A stretch of DNA of 63,183 bases, taken from NCBI GenBank assembly GCA_023393755.1, contig JAEXCA010000252.1, positions 1 to 63,183 of the forward strand, given 5' to 3'. Both the position numbers and the translations under genes were made by a program. Numbering within the stretch: position 1 is the stretch's first letter; each line of letters begins with the position of its first letter. Of this stretch, positions 62,634 to 63,183 are shown in pieces. The notes beneath the pieces were generated by a model. That model was not told the DNA's origin. It saw only the letters and a list, made by a program, of their open reading frames with translations, and ran no database searches. The stretch is from Actinomycetes bacterium (lineage in GTDB: Bacteria; Actinomycetota; Actinomycetes; Propionibacteriales; Propionibacteriaceae).

Positions 62634-63183
62634 CAGCGCTGGACCGGACGCAGCACCGCGCGCCTCACCTCGTGGCTGGCGCCGGCCAGCAGTTCGGGAC
62701 GCAGGTCGTCCCACTCGCCGGGGGGCGCGACCGCCTCCACCAGGCCGTGCAGGATGCGGAGCAGGCCGGTCGGCGGGAACAGCCGGGTGGCGCGTTCCAG
62801 GCACACCGAGACCAGTGCTCCCTCCCCCGCGATCCAGGCGGCCATGCCCAACAGGGCCAGGGGATGCTCCTGGTGGACGGCCAGCGTCCGGTTCACCACC
62901 CGCCGCCACAACTCCACGTGCAACTCGGCCTGGACCCGCGACATGGTCAGCAGCGCCACGTCGCGCGCCGCCGGGTGCGTAGCCAGGATCGCCAGCCTGG
63001 CCGCGTCGGCGTCGCCGAGGGTGCCGGTGACCCGGAAGCGCTCCAGCGCCCGCCCCATCAGCCGGGGCCAGCGCCGGATCGGTTCGGCCGTCAGTTCCGC
63101 CTCCGCCCGGCGCGCCACCGCCACCAGCCGGCCGGTGTCCGCCGCCGGCGGCCCGTCGAGCAGCGCCGCCAGCTCCGCCCGGG
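62633..63183 (-). CDS. DUF4192 family protein (partial, runs off the window)
   Basis: At least 183 residues, open to the right edge of the window. The segments GDADAARLAILATHPAARDVALL and HPLALLGMAAWIAGEGALVSVCLERA fit the actinobacterial DUF4192 family, whose function is unknown. Only the C-terminal half is visible, so the start codon lies outside. Its stop codon overlaps the ATG of the PIN fragment (TGATG). Confidence 0.78.
   Translation of the reverse strand, partial: RAELAALLDGPPAADTGRLVAVARRAEAELTAEPIRRWPRLMGRALERFRVTGTLGDADAARLAILATHPAARDVALLTMSRVQAELHVELWRRVVNRTLAVHQEHPLALLGMAAWIAGEGALVSVCLERATRLFPPTGLLRILHGLVEAVAPPGEWDDLRPELLAGASHEVRRAVLRPVQR

Overview
This is a high-GC, densely coded chromosomal segment of an actinobacterium. 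That assignment rests on the GC-rich third positions, TANNNT -10 boxes placed 6-7 nt before start codons (leaderless mRNAs), actinobacterial orphan families (DUF3097, DUF5709, DUF5302, DUF4192) and the housekeeping gene order. A member of the Propionibacteriaceae or a close relative is my best guess, but that is inference. I see no rRNA, tRNA, transposase, integrase, CRISPR array or prophage.

The window is best read as one conserved housekeeping series on the minus strand, from right to left: leuS, (DUF2249 gene on +), comEA, comEC, holA, rpsT(+)/lepA, hemW, hrcA, dnaJ, rsmE, phoH, ybeY, corC-like gene, era, then leuA, argG and uppS(+). In many actinobacteria these genes are nearly contiguous. 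Here they are pulled apart by accessory cassettes: tgt, an ABC-2 exporter, a DUF5709 gene and a prolyl aminopeptidase between rsmE and phoH; about 15 kb between hrcA and hemW (secreted CAP/Ig-like protein, MBL hydrolase, lipase-like hydrolase, regulators, a thioesterase/TetR pair, and an ABC sugar importer divergent from an alpha-L-rhamnosidase); and about 14 kb between holA and comEC (an HTH-STAND-WD40 protein, DUF2752 and DUF218 genes, and a sucrose/alpha-galactoside PTS regulon).

Regulation can be read unusually well. The left edge carries an hsp20 gene under a perfect CIRCE box (HrcA) plus a HAIR-like site (HspR), and hrcA in the window has its own CIRCE box. leuA and leuS each sit behind a leader peptide with three consecutive Leu codons. 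In leuA the leader offers two mutually exclusive hairpins, one hiding the leuA Shine-Dalgarno sequence; in leuS a leaderless nine-codon peptide is followed by a hairpin and an intrinsic terminator. The sugar loci carry LacI-type palindromes centred on CG: two in the rhamnosidase/ABC divergon and three related sites around the LacI, PTS and GH32 genes. A thioesterase/TetR pair shares two ATAC-N6-GTAT palindromes.

Carbohydrate use: the solute-binding lipoprotein with two permeases and the GH78 enzyme likely import and cut rhamnosides in the cytoplasm. The EIIBCA, GH13, GH36 and GH32 enzymes likely import and process sucrose and raffinose-type sugars. The right edge holds a truncated DUF4192 gene followed by what looks like the tail of a broken PIN-domain toxin gene.
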